A stretch of 64,000 bases of DNA from Bacteroidota bacterium (GCA_025998875.1 AP024675.1:2081549-2145548); one strand, 5' to 3'. Shown: positions 11,183-20,213, counted from the first letter of the stretch. Made by a program: numbers and translations. The notes: generated by a model not told the origin, from the letters alone.

Positions 11183-12541
11183 ATGCCCAAGACCGATCTG
11201 CAGGAGAGCGAAACGCTGGAGTTCAAGCGCCAGTGGACCGATCGGGCCCTGGAGGACCTGGCGGCCTTTGCCAACACGCGGGGAGGGACGCTTCTCGTGG
11301 GCATTCGCGAAGATGGCGAAATCGTGGGGGCAAAGGTGGACGACCGGGAAATCCAGCGGATAACGAACCTCATCGCCGCCCATCTGGGCATCACGCCGTC
11401 CCTTCGGGTGGTGGAGATGGAGGGACGTCCGGTGCTGAAAATCCGGGTAGAACCGGCAGCCGGCCTGGTCCCTTACGGCGGACGGTATCTTCGGCGGGTG
11501 GGTACGACCAACCGCGATTTTGCGCCGGACGAACTGGCCCGCCACCTCCTGGAGCGCTCCGGCCGCAGTTGGGACGGTTTGCCCGGCGAGTGGACGCCGG
11601 GCGAGATAGACCCGGAAGTGTTTGCCCACTTTGCCCGTCTGGCCCGCGCCCGGCTTCCCCACCTGGATCCGGAAAACCCCGAGCAGGCGCTGCAGAACCT
11701 CGGGCTTTTGAGTGACGGGCGGCTCACGAACGCCGGGGTGTTGCTTTTCGGGAAGCGCCCGCAGCGGCTCTTTCCTCAGGCCCAGGTGCGCATCGGGATT
11801 TTCCGCGGCACCCAGATTCTCGACAGCCACGACTTTCAGGGCACGCTCTGGGAGCAACTGGAGGGGGCCATGGCGCGCTTCCGCCAGGTGCTCAAGGTGC
11901 GCTTTGAGATCAAGGTCGAGGAGGCCACGCTTGAGGGGCTCCAGCGCAAGGAGGTCTGGGAGTATCCGCTGGATGCCCTGCGCGAGGCGGTGGTCAATGC
12001 GCTTGTCCACCGCGATTACACCTATCCGGCCGACATTCAGATTCGGATCGAAGAGGATCGTCTGGAGGTCTGGAGCCCGGGCGAACTGCCGCCGCCGCTG
12101 ACGCCGGAGGCGCTCTACGGCCCCCATGCGTCGGTGCTGCGCAACCCGCTGATCGCTCAAGCCTTCCATTTTGCCGGCGTGATCGAGCGCTGGGGCACGG
12201 GGACCACGCGCATCGTGCAGCTTTGCCGGGGGCAGGGCCTGCCCGAGCCTGAATTCGCCAATTGGCAGGGCGGGGTGCGGGTGGTCTTCAGCCAGGACCC
12301 CTACACGCCGGAGCGCCTGCGGGCGCTGGGCCTGAACGAGCGGCAGATTCAGGCGGTGCTGTATGTGAGAGAGCGGGGAAGCATCACCAACAAGGAGTAT
12401 CAGCAGCTCACAGGGGTAAGCAAACGAACCGCGTCCAGCGAACTTTCGGAACTGGTGGGAAAGGGTATTCTCATCAAGACCGGCGGTCAGCGGGGACGCG
12501 GAACTACCTATTGGGCAAAAATTGGGAGAATTGGGCAATGA
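11183..12541 (+). CDS. AlbA_2/Schlafen-type ATP-binding protein with RecG-like C-terminus
   Basis: A 452-residue protein between hsdM and hsdS. It opens with an AlbA_2 (Schlafen AAA_4) domain: ESETLEFKRQWTDRALEDLA, AFANTRGGTLLVGIREDGEI, then YLRRVGTTNRDFAPDEL. A HATPase_c_4 domain follows around residues 265-345 (ALREAVVNALVHRDYTYPAD, IVEDRLEVWSPGELPPPLTP-like, FAGVIERWGTGTTRIVQLC) and a winged helix ends it (ITNKEYQQLTGVSKRTASSE). Such proteins often accompany RM and other defence operons as regulators or accessory effectors; the actual role is not established. Its stop overlaps the hsdS start (ATGA), and its last codons lie inside an 11-bp tandem repeat. Confidence 0.9.
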   Translation: MPKTDLQESETLEFKRQWTDRALEDLAAFANTRGGTLLVGIREDGEIVGAKVDDREIQRITNLIAAHLGITPSLRVVEMEGRPVLKIRVEPAAGLVPYGGRYLRRVGTTNRDFAPDELARHLLERSGRSWDGLPGEWTPGEIDPEVFAHFARLARARLPHLDPENPEQALQNLGLLSDGRLTNAGVLLFGKRPQRLFPQAQVRIGIFRGTQILDSHDFQGTLWEQLEGAMARFRQVLKVRFEIKVEEATLEGLQRKEVWEYPLDALREAVVNALVHRDYTYPADIQIRIEEDRLEVWSPGELPPPLTPEALYGPHASVLRNPLIAQAFHFAGVIERWGTGTTRIVQLCRGQGLPEPEFANWQGGVRVVFSQDPYTPERLRALGLNERQIQAVLYVRERGSITNKEYQQLTGVSKRTASSELSELVGKGILIKTGGQRGRGTTYWAKIGRIGQ

Positions 12542-12562
12542 TTGGGCAAGAATTGGGCAAAA
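12510..12562 (+). repeat. Five-copy imperfect 11-bp tandem repeat over the stop/start junction
   Basis: Five units based on ATTGGGCAAAA start at 12510, 12521, 12530, 12541 and 12552; the second is 9 bp long and the others 11 bp. The repeat spans the end of the AlbA_2 gene and the first codons of hsdS, including the ATGA overlap. Units of 11 bp are not a multiple of three, so gain or loss of a unit would change the frame of both genes here. Confidence 0.85.
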
Positions 12563-13864
12563 CGACCAACGCAACGGCGACCGACCTACCCGAAGGCTAC
12601 AAGATGACCGAACTCGGCCCCCTGCCCGAAGAGTGGCGGGTGGTAAGGTTGGGGGAGGTGGTCACGTTAAAGAAAGGCAGAAAACCGCCAAAGCTGTTGA
12701 AGACTTACCAAAGAGGAAGTCTCCCTTATCTTACTGCGGCGTATTTTCGGAGCGGCACCGTTGAAGCATGGATACCTTCTTCCTCTGTGGAAGAATCTTC
12801 CTACTTGTGACTCGCAAGGTGTCGTTCTCATCTGGGACGGTTCAAAGGCAGGACAGGTCTTTACCGGATTGGAAGGAGTCCTTGCCTCAACAATGGTGAA
12901 AATAGACCCATCAGAGGACCTCAGTCGGAACTATTTGGCCTTCTTCTTATCAACTCAGTTTGAGACTCTTAATAGCCAGACTACGCGGCTCAACTATTCC
13001 CCATGTTAGCAAAACGTTTTCAATAATATTCTCTTCCCCCTCCCACCCCTGCCCGAACAGCGCGCCATTGCCCATGTACTGCGGGCGGTGCAGCGGGCGA
13101 AGGAGGCCACGGAGCAGGTCATCGCCGCGGCGCGGGAGCTGAAGAAGAGCCTCATGCGCCACCTCTTCACCTACGGCCCCGTGCCCGTGGACCAGGCCGA
13201 CGCCGTGGAGATGCAGGACACCGAAATCGGCCCCCTCCCCGCCCACTGGCGGGTGGTGCGGTTGGGGGAGGTGGGAAAAATTATCACCGGCAAAACTCCG
13301 CCTACATCAAAACCGGAATACTGGAACGGCCCTATTCCGTTCATAACCCCTGTAGATCTAAACGGCACGCCAATTTCCCGAGCATCAAGAGCAATCTCGC
13401 GTGAGGGGTTGCACAAAGCAAAGCCGCTTCCGAGAGGGGCAGTACTAGTGAGCTGTATCGGCTATATTGGGAAAACGGGCATTGTGGATACGGAAGTTGC
13501 GACTACCAATCAGCAAATTAACGCAATTATCGCTGATGCGGACATGGCCTATGAGCTTTACCTGCTCTACTTATTGACTCACATGGCCCCGCAACTTGAA
13601 GGACGAGCGCGAATGACCACTGTTCCTATTTTGAGCAAGTCTGGATTATCAGTTGTCCCCATCCCCCTCCCGCCCCTTGACGAACAGCGCGAGATTGCCC
13701 GCCTGTTGCAGGCGGTGGACGAGAAGATCCGCGCCGAGGAGGGGCGCAAGGCGGCGCTGGAGGCGCTCTTCAAAACCCTGCTGCACGACTTGATGACGGC
13801 CCGGCGGCGATTGCCGGCGGAATTCATTGCCCGGTTTGCGGAGGCAGGCGATGAATCGCTATGA
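12538..13864 (+). pseudogene. hsdS: Type I restriction specificity subunit, frameshifted at three places
   Basis: The two target-recognition domains are clear: each begins with the same signature (ELGPLPEEWRVVRLGEVV near 12606 and EIGPLPAHWRVVRLGEVGKI near 13224), and each ends in a conserved coiled region (LPPLPEQRAIAHVLRAV; LPPLDEQREIARLLQAVDEK). Total length, about 440 codons, suits HsdS. The frame changes near 12800 (before VVLIWDGSKAGQVF), near 12985 (into RGSTIPHVSKT) and near 13017 (back, into NNILFPLPPLPEQ), leaving stops at 12808-12810 and 13007-13009. All the expected motifs are present once frames are joined. The second half from about 13030 to 13864 is intact. If real, the lesions inactivate specificity; sequencing indels are an equally good explanation. 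Confidence 0.85.
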
Positions 13865-14513
13865 TCCCGAGAAACACCGCCGTCGGTCCATCCGGCTGAA
13901 GAGGTACGATTACGCCCAGCCCGGCGGGTATTTCGTTACCATCTGCACCTACGAACGGGCCCACCTGTTTGGGCAGGTGGTGGACGGGGAAATGGTGTTG
14001 AACGCGTTCGGGCGGATTGTGGGGGAAGAATGGTTTCGTTCCGCGGAAATACGCGCCGAAATTGAATTGTATCCCGACGAATTTGTCATTATGCCCAACC
14101 ATATCCATGGGATTGTTTGGATTGTGGAAACCGATGTAGGGGCGCACGGCCGTGCGCCCCTACACAACGGTCAATTATCACGTCCACCACGTTCCTTGGG
14201 CGCGTTTGTTGCGGGGTTCAAATCCATCGTCACCAAACGCATCAACGCCCTGCGGGGCACGCCCGGCGCGCCGGTGTGGCAACGCAATTATTACGAACAT
14301 ATCATCCGGACGGAATGGGCCCTGCACGCCATCCGGCAGTACATTGCCGACAACCCGTTGCGCTGGCACCTGGACCGCTACAACCCCGCCGCGTCCGGCG
14401 CCGACCCGCTGGCCCGCGACCTGTGGCGCCTGTTGCAGGAAGACGCCCGCCCGCGTGAAGATGTCCCCACGGACGACCTGGACGACCCGGAGGTCGGCTA
14501 TGATCCGGTATGA
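13851..14513 (+). CDS. REP-associated tyrosine transposase (RAYT)
   Basis: A 220-residue Y1-type HUH transposase. Motifs: an N-terminal RRRSIRLKRYDYAQPGGYFV block with TICTYERAHLFG, the HUH metal-binding motif MPNHIHGIVWI (near residue 80), and the C-terminal WQRNYYEHIIRTEWALHAIR with YIADNPLRWHLDR that carries the catalytic tyrosine region. Family members act on REP palindromes as domesticated single-copy transposases. The ATG at 13851 lies inside the last codons of hsdS, and the end overlaps the hsdR start, so it is wedged within the RM operon with no spare bases. It carries a REP-like palindrome in its own coding sequence. Confidence 0.93.
   Translation: MNRYDPEKHRRRSIRLKRYDYAQPGGYFVTICTYERAHLFGQVVDGEMVLNAFGRIVGEEWFRSAEIRAEIELYPDEFVIMPNHIHGIVWIVETDVGAHGRAPLHNGQLSRPPRSLGAFVAGFKSIVTKRINALRGTPGAPVWQRNYYEHIIRTEWALHAIRQYIADNPLRWHLDRYNPAASGADPLARDLWRLLQEDARPREDVPTDDLDDPEVGYDPV
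14136..14163. repeat. REP-like perfect palindrome inside the RAYT gene
   Basis: A 28-bp perfect palindrome with the half-site GTAGGGGCGCACGG. GTAGGGGCG-type arms are typical of REP/BIME elements that RAYT transposases recognise. It is in frame, encoding VGAHGRAPL, placed directly after the HUH motif at the position where many RAYT proteins have a variable insertion. Confidence 0.93.
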
Positions 14514-17478
14514 CACCCGTTTCACCGAACGCCACACCGTTCAAGAACCTATAACTCGCTATTCGGCCCAGGTGCAGTGGCGGGAACTCTCCCAGGAAGA
14601 GGCCGAACGCCTGCGCCGCGGCACCGACGGCCTGCTCCTCTACGAAGTCTTCTTGAACCAAGTGCAAGCCCTCAACGACTTCGTCGGCCTGCGCGAGGCC
14701 GAGGCCCTGGCCGAACGCCTGGCCCGCCTGCGGCCCACCATCCAGGGCAACCTGGAAGCGTGGGAGTACCTGCGCGGCTTGAAGCCGGTCTACGTGCCCG
14801 CGGAAAAGCGGGAACGCAACGTGCGCCTGGTGGACTTCGATCACTGGGAGCGCAACACCTTCCACGTCACCCAGGAACTGCGCTACACCGGCGGCCGCGA
14901 GCCGATCCGCCTCGACATCGCCTACTTCGTCAACGGCATTCCCGTCCTGCTGGTGGAGACCAAAGCAGCCCACAAAAAGGAAGCCCTGGCCGAGGCCCTG
15001 GACCAGGTGCGACGCTACCACGAGCAGGGCGCACCCCTCCTGGCCCTCATGCAGCTTTTCGCCATCACTCACCTGGTGCGCTTCTACTACGGCCCCACCT
15101 GGAACACCGAGCGCAAGGCCCTCATCAACTGGCGAACCACAGCCCGAGCAGGCGGCCAGGGCGATCCGGGGTGGGATTTCGAAACCCTGGTCAAGGATTT
15201 CGTGCACCCCGCGCGCATCGTGCGCGTGTTGCGCGACTTCATCCTCTTTGTGCAGCGCGACGGCGAGCTGAGCAAAGTTGTCCTTCGCCCCCACCAGATG
15301 CGAGCCGTGGAAAAGGTGCTCCAGCGGGCCGAGCAGGCCCTCCAACCGCCGCCCGGCCAGCGGCCCAAGCGCCGGGGCCTCATCTGGCACACCCAGGGGT
15401 CGGGCAAAACCTTCACCATGATCACCATCGCCCGCCGCCTGCTGACCGACCCCATCTTCGCGAGCCCCACCGTGCTCATGCTGGTGGACCGCAACGAGCT
15501 GGAACAGCAACTCTTCGCCAACCTGGCCGCCCTGGGCATGGGCCACGCCCGCGTGGTCGAGTCGAAGCGGGAGCTGCGCGACCTTTTGCGACAGGACTAC
15601 CGCGGCCTCATCGTCTCCACCATTCACAAATTTCAGGGGATGCCGCCGAACATCAACACGCGCTCAAACATCTTCGTGCTCATTGACGAGGCCCACCGCA
15701 CCACGGGGGGCGACCTGGGCACCTACCTGATGGCCGCCCTGCCCAACGCCACTATTCTCGGCTTCACCGGCACGCCCGTGGACAAGAGCGCCCACGGCCG
15801 CAGCACCTTCCAGATTTTCGGCGTGGACGACCCGCCCCACGGCTACCTGGACAAATACGCCATTCGCGAGTCCATCGAGGACGGCGCTACTGTCCCCCTG
15901 CACTACACCCTGGCCGAAAACGAGCTGCGGGTGGACCGGGAGACCCTGGAGCGGGAGTTCCTGGACCTGGCCGAGGCCGAGGGCATCGCCGACCCCGAAG
16001 CGCTGGACCGCATCCTGGAGCGGGCCGTCACCCTGCGCAACATGCTCAAAAGCCCCGACCGCATCCGCCGCGTGGCCCGTTTCATCGTCCAGCACTACCG
16101 CCAGTACGTGGAGCCGCTGGGCTTCAAGGCCCTGCTGGTGGCTGTAGACCGGGAGGCCTGTGCGCTCTACAAGGAGGCTTTCGCCCGCCTCTACGAGGAA
16201 GACCCGCACAACACCTTGCCTCCCGACGCCTTCGAGGTCATCATCAGCGGCGCGCCCAACGACCCGCCACACTTGCGCCGGTACCACCGCACCGAGGAGG
16301 AAGAGCGAGAGATCCGCGACCGCTTCCGCGCCGAGGAGAACCCCAGGTTCCTCATTGTCACCTCGAAACTGCTCACCGGCTTCGACGCGCCCGTGCTCTA
16401 CGCCATGTACCTCGACAAGCCCATGCGCGACCACGTGCTGCTCCAGGCCATCGCCCGCGTCAACCGCCCCTACGAACGGGACGGCCAGCGCAAGACCTGC
16501 GGCCTCATCGTGGACTTCGTGGGCATTTTCGAGCACCTGGAGAAAGCCCTGGCCTTCGATTCCCAGGACATCGAAGGTGTGGTCACCGACCTGGACGTGC
16601 TGCGCCAGCGCTTCGAGGTTTTAATGGCACGGGCCCGCAAGGACGTGCTTCCCCTGGCCGCCGGGTGGGACGACAAGGCCGCCGAGCGCCTCTTGAACCA
16701 CTTCCGCGACGAGGAAACGCGACAGGACTTTTACTCCTTCTACCAGGAGCTGGCCGACCTTTACGAGGTCCTCTCGCCCGACGCCTTTCTCCGCCCTTAC
16801 CTGGACGACTACGCCGCCCTCACCCAGATTTACCAGATGCTCAGGGATGCCTATGAGGGCGTGGAGGCGGACCTGGACCTGCGGGAGATGCGGCGCAAGA
16901 CGGCCGCGCTGGTGCAGCAGCACACGCGCGGCGGGGCGGTGCAGGGGGCCGTGGAGGTCTACGAGATCAACGCCGACCTGCTTCGTCGCCTGGAGGCCAG
17001 CCGCAGGCCACCGTCGGTAGAGGTTTTCAACCTGGTGAAGTCCATCCGCCGGAAAGTGGCGGAGGAAGGCGGGACGAAGCCGTTCCTGCTCACCATCGGC
17101 GAGCGGGCTGAGGCTGTAGTAGAAGCCTTCCAGGAGCGACAACAAAGTGCCCAGGAGGCTCTGGAGGCGCTCAAGGCACTCATCGCCGAAATCAACGCTG
17201 CCGAACAGGAGTTCGCCGAGCAGGGCCTGGAGGCCGAGGCCTTCACGGTCTACTGGCTGCTGCATCGACATCAGGGGATGCACAAGAACGAGGCCCGTGC
17301 TGTTGCCGACGATCTGGTGCAGACGTTCGCTGCCTATCCCTATTGGGCGACCAGCCGGCGCCAGCAGCGGGAGCTGCGCAGCGCCCTCTACAAAGTGCTC
17401 ATTCGCCGCGGCCTGCGCAAAAAAGTGGCCGACGTGGTGAATCACCTTCTTGACATCCTGATGAAGCGCCATGCGTGA
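14500..17478 (+). CDS. hsdR: Type I restriction endonuclease, translocase subunit
   Basis: A 992-residue HsdR. The N-terminal nuclease domain shows LDIAYFVNGIPVLLVETKAA, a PD-(D/E)XK pattern ending in ETK near residues 153-155. The SF2 helicase core follows with Walker A HTQGSGKTFTM near 298, the DEAH box LIDEAHRTTGG near 395 and FTGTPVD near 425, then RFLIVTSKLLTGFDAPVLYA and ARVNRPYERDG, and a helical C-terminus that binds the methylase. It cuts unmodified DNA after ATP-driven translocation. The ATG at 14500 overlaps the RAYT end by 14 bases. The gene is complete, so cutting potential depends on whether hsdS is functional. Confidence 0.97.
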   Translation: MIRYDTRFTERHTVQEPITRYSAQVQWRELSQEEAERLRRGTDGLLLYEVFLNQVQALNDFVGLREAEALAERLARLRPTIQGNLEAWEYLRGLKPVYVPAEKRERNVRLVDFDHWERNTFHVTQELRYTGGREPIRLDIAYFVNGIPVLLVETKAAHKKEALAEALDQVRRYHEQGAPLLALMQLFAITHLVRFYYGPTWNTERKALINWRTTARAGGQGDPGWDFETLVKDFVHPARIVRVLRDFILFVQRDGELSKVVLRPHQMRAVEKVLQRAEQALQPPPGQRPKRRGLIWHTQGSGKTFTMITIARRLLTDPIFASPTVLMLVDRNELEQQLFANLAALGMGHARVVESKRELRDLLRQDYRGLIVSTIHKFQGMPPNINTRSNIFVLIDEAHRTTGGDLGTYLMAALPNATILGFTGTPVDKSAHGRSTFQIFGVDDPPHGYLDKYAIRESIEDGATVPLHYTLAENELRVDRETLEREFLDLAEAEGIADPEALDRILERAVTLRNMLKSPDRIRRVARFIVQHYRQYVEPLGFKALLVAVDREACALYKEAFARLYEEDPHNTLPPDAFEVIISGAPNDPPHLRRYHRTEEEEREIRDRFRAEENPRFLIVTSKLLTGFDAPVLYAMYLDKPMRDHVLLQAIARVNRPYERDGQRKTCGLIVDFVGIFEHLEKALAFDSQDIEGVVTDLDVLRQRFEVLMARARKDVLPLAAGWDDKAAERLLNHFRDEETRQDFYSFYQELADLYEVLSPDAFLRPYLDDYAALTQIYQMLRDAYEGVEADLDLREMRRKTAALVQQHTRGGAVQGAVEVYEINADLLRRLEASRRPPSVEVFNLVKSIRRKVAEEGGTKPFLLTIGERAEAVVEAFQERQQSAQEALEALKALIAEINAAEQEFAEQGLEAEAFTVYWLLHRHQGMHKNEARAVADDLVQTFAAYPYWATSRRQQRELRSALYKVLIRRGLRKKVADVVNHLLDILMKRHA

Positions 17479-17764
17479 GCGAACCGACGAGCTCGTGCGC
17501 CGGGAAATTTTCAAGGCCGAAGTGCGCCGCTGGGCTGAGCGCATCGGCGTGGAGGTGCGGGAGATTCACCTGCGGCCCATGCGCCGCAAGTGGGCCAGCG
17601 CTTCTCGCCGCGGTCGTCTGACCTTTAGCACCGATCTGCTCAATGAGCCTTCGGTCTTTCAGCGCGAAGTCATCGTCCACGAGCTATTGCACCTGAAACT
17701 GGGCAACGGGAGCCACGGAAAGCTGTTTCGCACCCTCGTGAAGGCTTACTTACAACAATACTGA
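17471..17764 (+). CDS. YgjP-like zinc metallopeptidase
   Basis: A 97-residue protein with the YgjP/WLM arrangement: an N-terminal helical region, WASASRRGRLTFSTDLLNEP, and the metal site HELLHLKLGNGSHGKLF, where HELLH is the HEXXH motif (around residues 75-79) and a third histidine follows ten residues later. It overlaps the end of hsdR by eight bases, as these small metallopeptidases often do at the tail of type I RM operons. It may be an accessory or regulatory protease; its substrate is unknown. It is shorter than E. coli YgjP but complete in its motif. Confidence 0.85.
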   Translation: MRERTDELVRREIFKAEVRRWAERIGVEVREIHLRPMRRKWASASRRGRLTFSTDLLNEPSVFQREVIVHELLHLKLGNGSHGKLFRTLVKAYLQQY

Positions 17765-17850
17765 CCGACTGCCCCATATCTCGTTCCCTTGGGAAGCGCA
17801 GAACGTGCTAACGCCAGACGAGTCGCCTAAAAGAGACAATGGTCCCATGC

Positions 17851-18003
17851 CTGAGCTTCTGGCCAAACCCGATACCCCGCTTCTCGAGCATCTGGAGGGA
17901 GATGACCCGCCTGGGTGCGGAAATCGCCCATCGGCTGGGGCTGTTCGAGGGAGTGCCCGGCAAAAGGGTTTCTGCTCTCCGCGCTGCCCGAGATAAACGG
18001 CAG
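17851..18003 (+). pseudogene. Decayed copy of the 5' end of cas3
   Basis: From CTGAGCTTCTGGCCAAACCC onward this stretch is nearly identical for about 95 bases to the start of the intact cas3 at 30722, with an indel at CTGGAGGGAGATGACC versus CTGGAGGAGGTGACC that breaks the frame, and alignable but diverged sequence up to about 18003. It would encode ELLAKPDTPLLEHLE before the frame is lost. It is in the same orientation as intact cas3 and no other cas sequence adjoins it. Together with the intact copy it brackets the carotenoid island as a direct repeat. Confidence 0.88.
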
Positions 18004-18010
18004 GAAAGTT

Positions 18011-18694
18011 CTATTCGTGCGGCGAGCGCCTGCCCTCCAGCACCGTCCGGAGCTCCATTCCGGAGCGCACCCCCTGGGCAAGCGCATCGAGGGTGTGTTG
18101 GAGCGCGACCTCCAGCTCGGCTTTTGTGGGCGCCGCAGAACCGGGTTCTATGAGCCAGCCCGGACCAAACCGCACGAAGAACTCCGGACGCATGTGCGCC
18201 CAGAGGAGAGGATACATCCCTACAATCTGCAGCCAGACCGGGGTGCGCAGCATGCGGAGCAGGAGCTCAATGCCGCTGGCAAACCGGATCGGGCTACCAT
18301 AGGGCACCAGCTCTCCCTGGGGAAACCAGATCACCACCGGCGGCGGGCGCTGAGCAAGCAGTTCGGCCGTGTAGCGAAGCACCCGACGCGCATCCCCACC
18401 ATCATGGCGCCGCACGCCATAGGCACCCAGCAGGCGAAAGAACCAGAACCGGCGCAGCTGCTCCTCGAGCATGAGCAGATACAGAGGACGCCGAAACAGG
18501 CGCCGGTTGAGCATGGCCAGGCAGAAGCCGTCCCACCAGGTGTTATGGTTGGCAATCCAGAACCAGGCCAGGTCCTCGGGCATCGACGGCAGGGGAGGGC
18601 AGAGGGCAAGCCGCCGCAAATGGGTACGCATAAGCCACCCTAGATAGGGGTAAAACAGGCATTGAGCCCAGCGGGTGGGTCGGGCCGGGATCAT
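18011..18694 (-). CDS. Lysophospholipid-type acyltransferase of the carotenoid operon (CruD-like role possible)
   Basis: A 227-residue LPLAT-family protein. The catalytic HX4D motif appears as NHNTWWDGF near residues 48-56, followed by RPLYLLMLEEQLRRFWFFRL, a VVIWFPQGELVPYG substrate-loop motif (in place of FPEGTR), and FRFGPGW-like strands. It transfers an acyl chain to a hydroxyl. The ATG at 18694 lies seven bases after the crtI stop; longer in-frame starts would run into crtI. As the last gene of a carotenoid operon it may acylate a carotenoid glycoside, as CruD does in green sulfur bacteria; this is inference. Confidence 0.8.
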   Translation of the reverse strand: MIPARPTRWAQCLFYPYLGWLMRTHLRRLALCPPLPSMPEDLAWFWIANHNTWWDGFCLAMLNRRLFRRPLYLLMLEEQLRRFWFFRLLGAYGVRRHDGGDARRVLRYTAELLAQRPPPVVIWFPQGELVPYGSPIRFASGIELLLRMLRTPVWLQIVGMYPLLWAHMRPEFFVRFGPGWLIEPGSAAPTKAELEVALQHTLDALAQGVRSGMELRTVLEGRRSPHE

Positions 18695-18701
18695 CGTCCG
18701 C

Positions 18702-20213
18702 TCACGACACCGGAAGCGGTTCGGTATGCACGGCAATGCCCAGATCCTGCAGGAGAGCCTGCTCGGTTGCCTTGGCCCCGAGCAGAACGCCCGGAACACC
18801 GGCTCCGGGGTGCGTGCTGGCACCCACCAGATAGAGCCGCTCGATATCCTCACTGCGGTTCCGGGGACGCAGCACCGCGGTCTGCCAGAGCACCGGCTCT
18901 ACACCCCAGGCAGCCCCATACGTGCAATTGCGCCGCCGCAGGAAGTCGAGCGGCGTGAAAAGCTCCATCACCTCCAGATGGGTCCGCAGCCCTTCGAGCC
19001 CGAGCCGTTCTTCCAGGAAGGCTAACACCCGCTCGGCAAAGCGGGGAGCTTCCCTGTCCCAGTCGATGCCGGACTGCAGATTGGGCACGGGAACAAGCGC
19101 ATAGAGGCTTTCTGAGCCCTCGGGCGCCATGCTCGGGTCTGTGCGGCTGGGCGTATGCAAATAGAGCGAGAAATCCTCCGGCAGGACCTTGCGCTCAAAG
19201 ATGTCCTCCACCAGACCCCGATAGCGGGGCGAAAGGGCAATGGTGTGGTGAAGCAGCTGCTCCGGATACTGCCGGCGCACGCCCAGATAGAGCAGTACGG
19301 CGCTCATGGAGTAGCGCACCCGGCGCAGGCGTTTCGAGCTCCAGTGCCGCCGATGCTCAGGGGCGATGAGCTGTCCGTATGTGTGCAGGAAATCCGCATT
19401 GGAGACGACGGCATCTGCCGCGAAGACCTCTCCGCCGGCGCGGACTCCGACCGCCCGCCGATGGCGCACGAGGATCTCTTCGACCTCCAATCCGAGCAGG
19501 AGCTGTCCGCCCAGTTCTGCAAACAGCCGAGCCAGCGCCTGCACCACCGCATGCATACCCCCGGGCGCATACCAGACCCCGCCTACCTTCTCCAGGTACG
19601 GGATCATCTGGTAAACGGCCGGCGCCCGAAACGGATTGCCGCCGATGAAAAGCGGATGGAAGGAGAAGGTAAAACGCACGCGTTCGTCCCGAAAATAGCG
19701 CGCCGCCAGGCTATAGGCCGATCCCAGCGCCCCAAGCCGCAGCGCCCGGGGCAGGAACTCGAACAGCTCCCGCCACCCAAAGGGGCGGGCACCGAGCCCA
19801 TCGAGGATCACCGCCTCGTAGAAGGCGCGGGCATGTTCCATGAAGGGCTCATAGTTGCGCGCATCTTCCGGGGAAAGTCGGGCGAGCTGTTCCCGCATGC
19901 GCTCCGTATCGCCCGTGTAGTCCAGGCGGGAGCCGTCGTGGAACATGATGCGGTAGTAGGGGTCCAGCGCCCGAAGCGGCAGCCGTTCCTCCCGGCGCAC
20001 ACCGGCCAGGGCGAAGAGTTCATCGAGCAGCTCTGGGGCGGTGATGAGCGAGGGACCCATATCGAAGGTATAGCCCCGCAGTCGAAGCTGCCCCGCATGT
20101 CCGCCGGGCTGCGGTTGCTTGTCGAGAATCAGGGTCCGGATGCCCCGGCTTTGCAGGCGGATGCCCAGGGCCAGTCCCCCGAACCCAGCTCCGATGATGA
20201 TCACCTGCTTCAT
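18702..20213 (-). CDS. crtI: Phytoene desaturase
   Basis: A 503-residue FAD-dependent desaturase. The N-terminal dinucleotide-binding motif is IIGAGFGGLALGIRLQSRG, followed by the CrtI signature GGHAGQLRLRGYTFDMGPSL. The C-terminus has LYLVGASTHPGAGVPGVLLG, the form typical of phytoene desaturases rather than hydroxycarotenoid desaturases. It is expected to convert phytoene to lycopene at the membrane. Its start overlaps the crtD-like stop (ATGA), so the two are translationally coupled. Assignment of crtI versus crtD between the two neighbours rests on these C-terminal motifs. Confidence 0.88.
   Translation of the reverse strand: MKQVIIIGAGFGGLALGIRLQSRGIRTLILDKQPQPGGHAGQLRLRGYTFDMGPSLITAPELLDELFALAGVRREERLPLRALDPYYRIMFHDGSRLDYTGDTERMREQLARLSPEDARNYEPFMEHARAFYEAVILDGLGARPFGWRELFEFLPRALRLGALGSAYSLAARYFRDERVRFTFSFHPLFIGGNPFRAPAVYQMIPYLEKVGGVWYAPGGMHAVVQALARLFAELGGQLLLGLEVEEILVRHRRAVGVRAGGEVFAADAVVSNADFLHTYGQLIAPEHRRHWSSKRLRRVRYSMSAVLLYLGVRRQYPEQLLHHTIALSPRYRGLVEDIFERKVLPEDFSLYLHTPSRTDPSMAPEGSESLYALVPVPNLQSGIDWDREAPRFAERVLAFLEERLGLEGLRTHLEVMELFTPLDFLRRRNCTYGAAWGVEPVLWQTAVLRPRNRSEDIERLYLVGASTHPGAGVPGVLLGAKATEQALLQDLGIAVHTEPLPVS

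Noticed and set aside
14302-15627. Antisense frame of 441 codons over hsdR
   Set aside because: No ribosome site or family motif; the opposite strand encodes an unmistakable HsdR.
17827-18087. Minus-strand frame over the cas3 relic
   Set aside because: It is the mirror of decayed cas3 sequence and has no homology-like features of its own.
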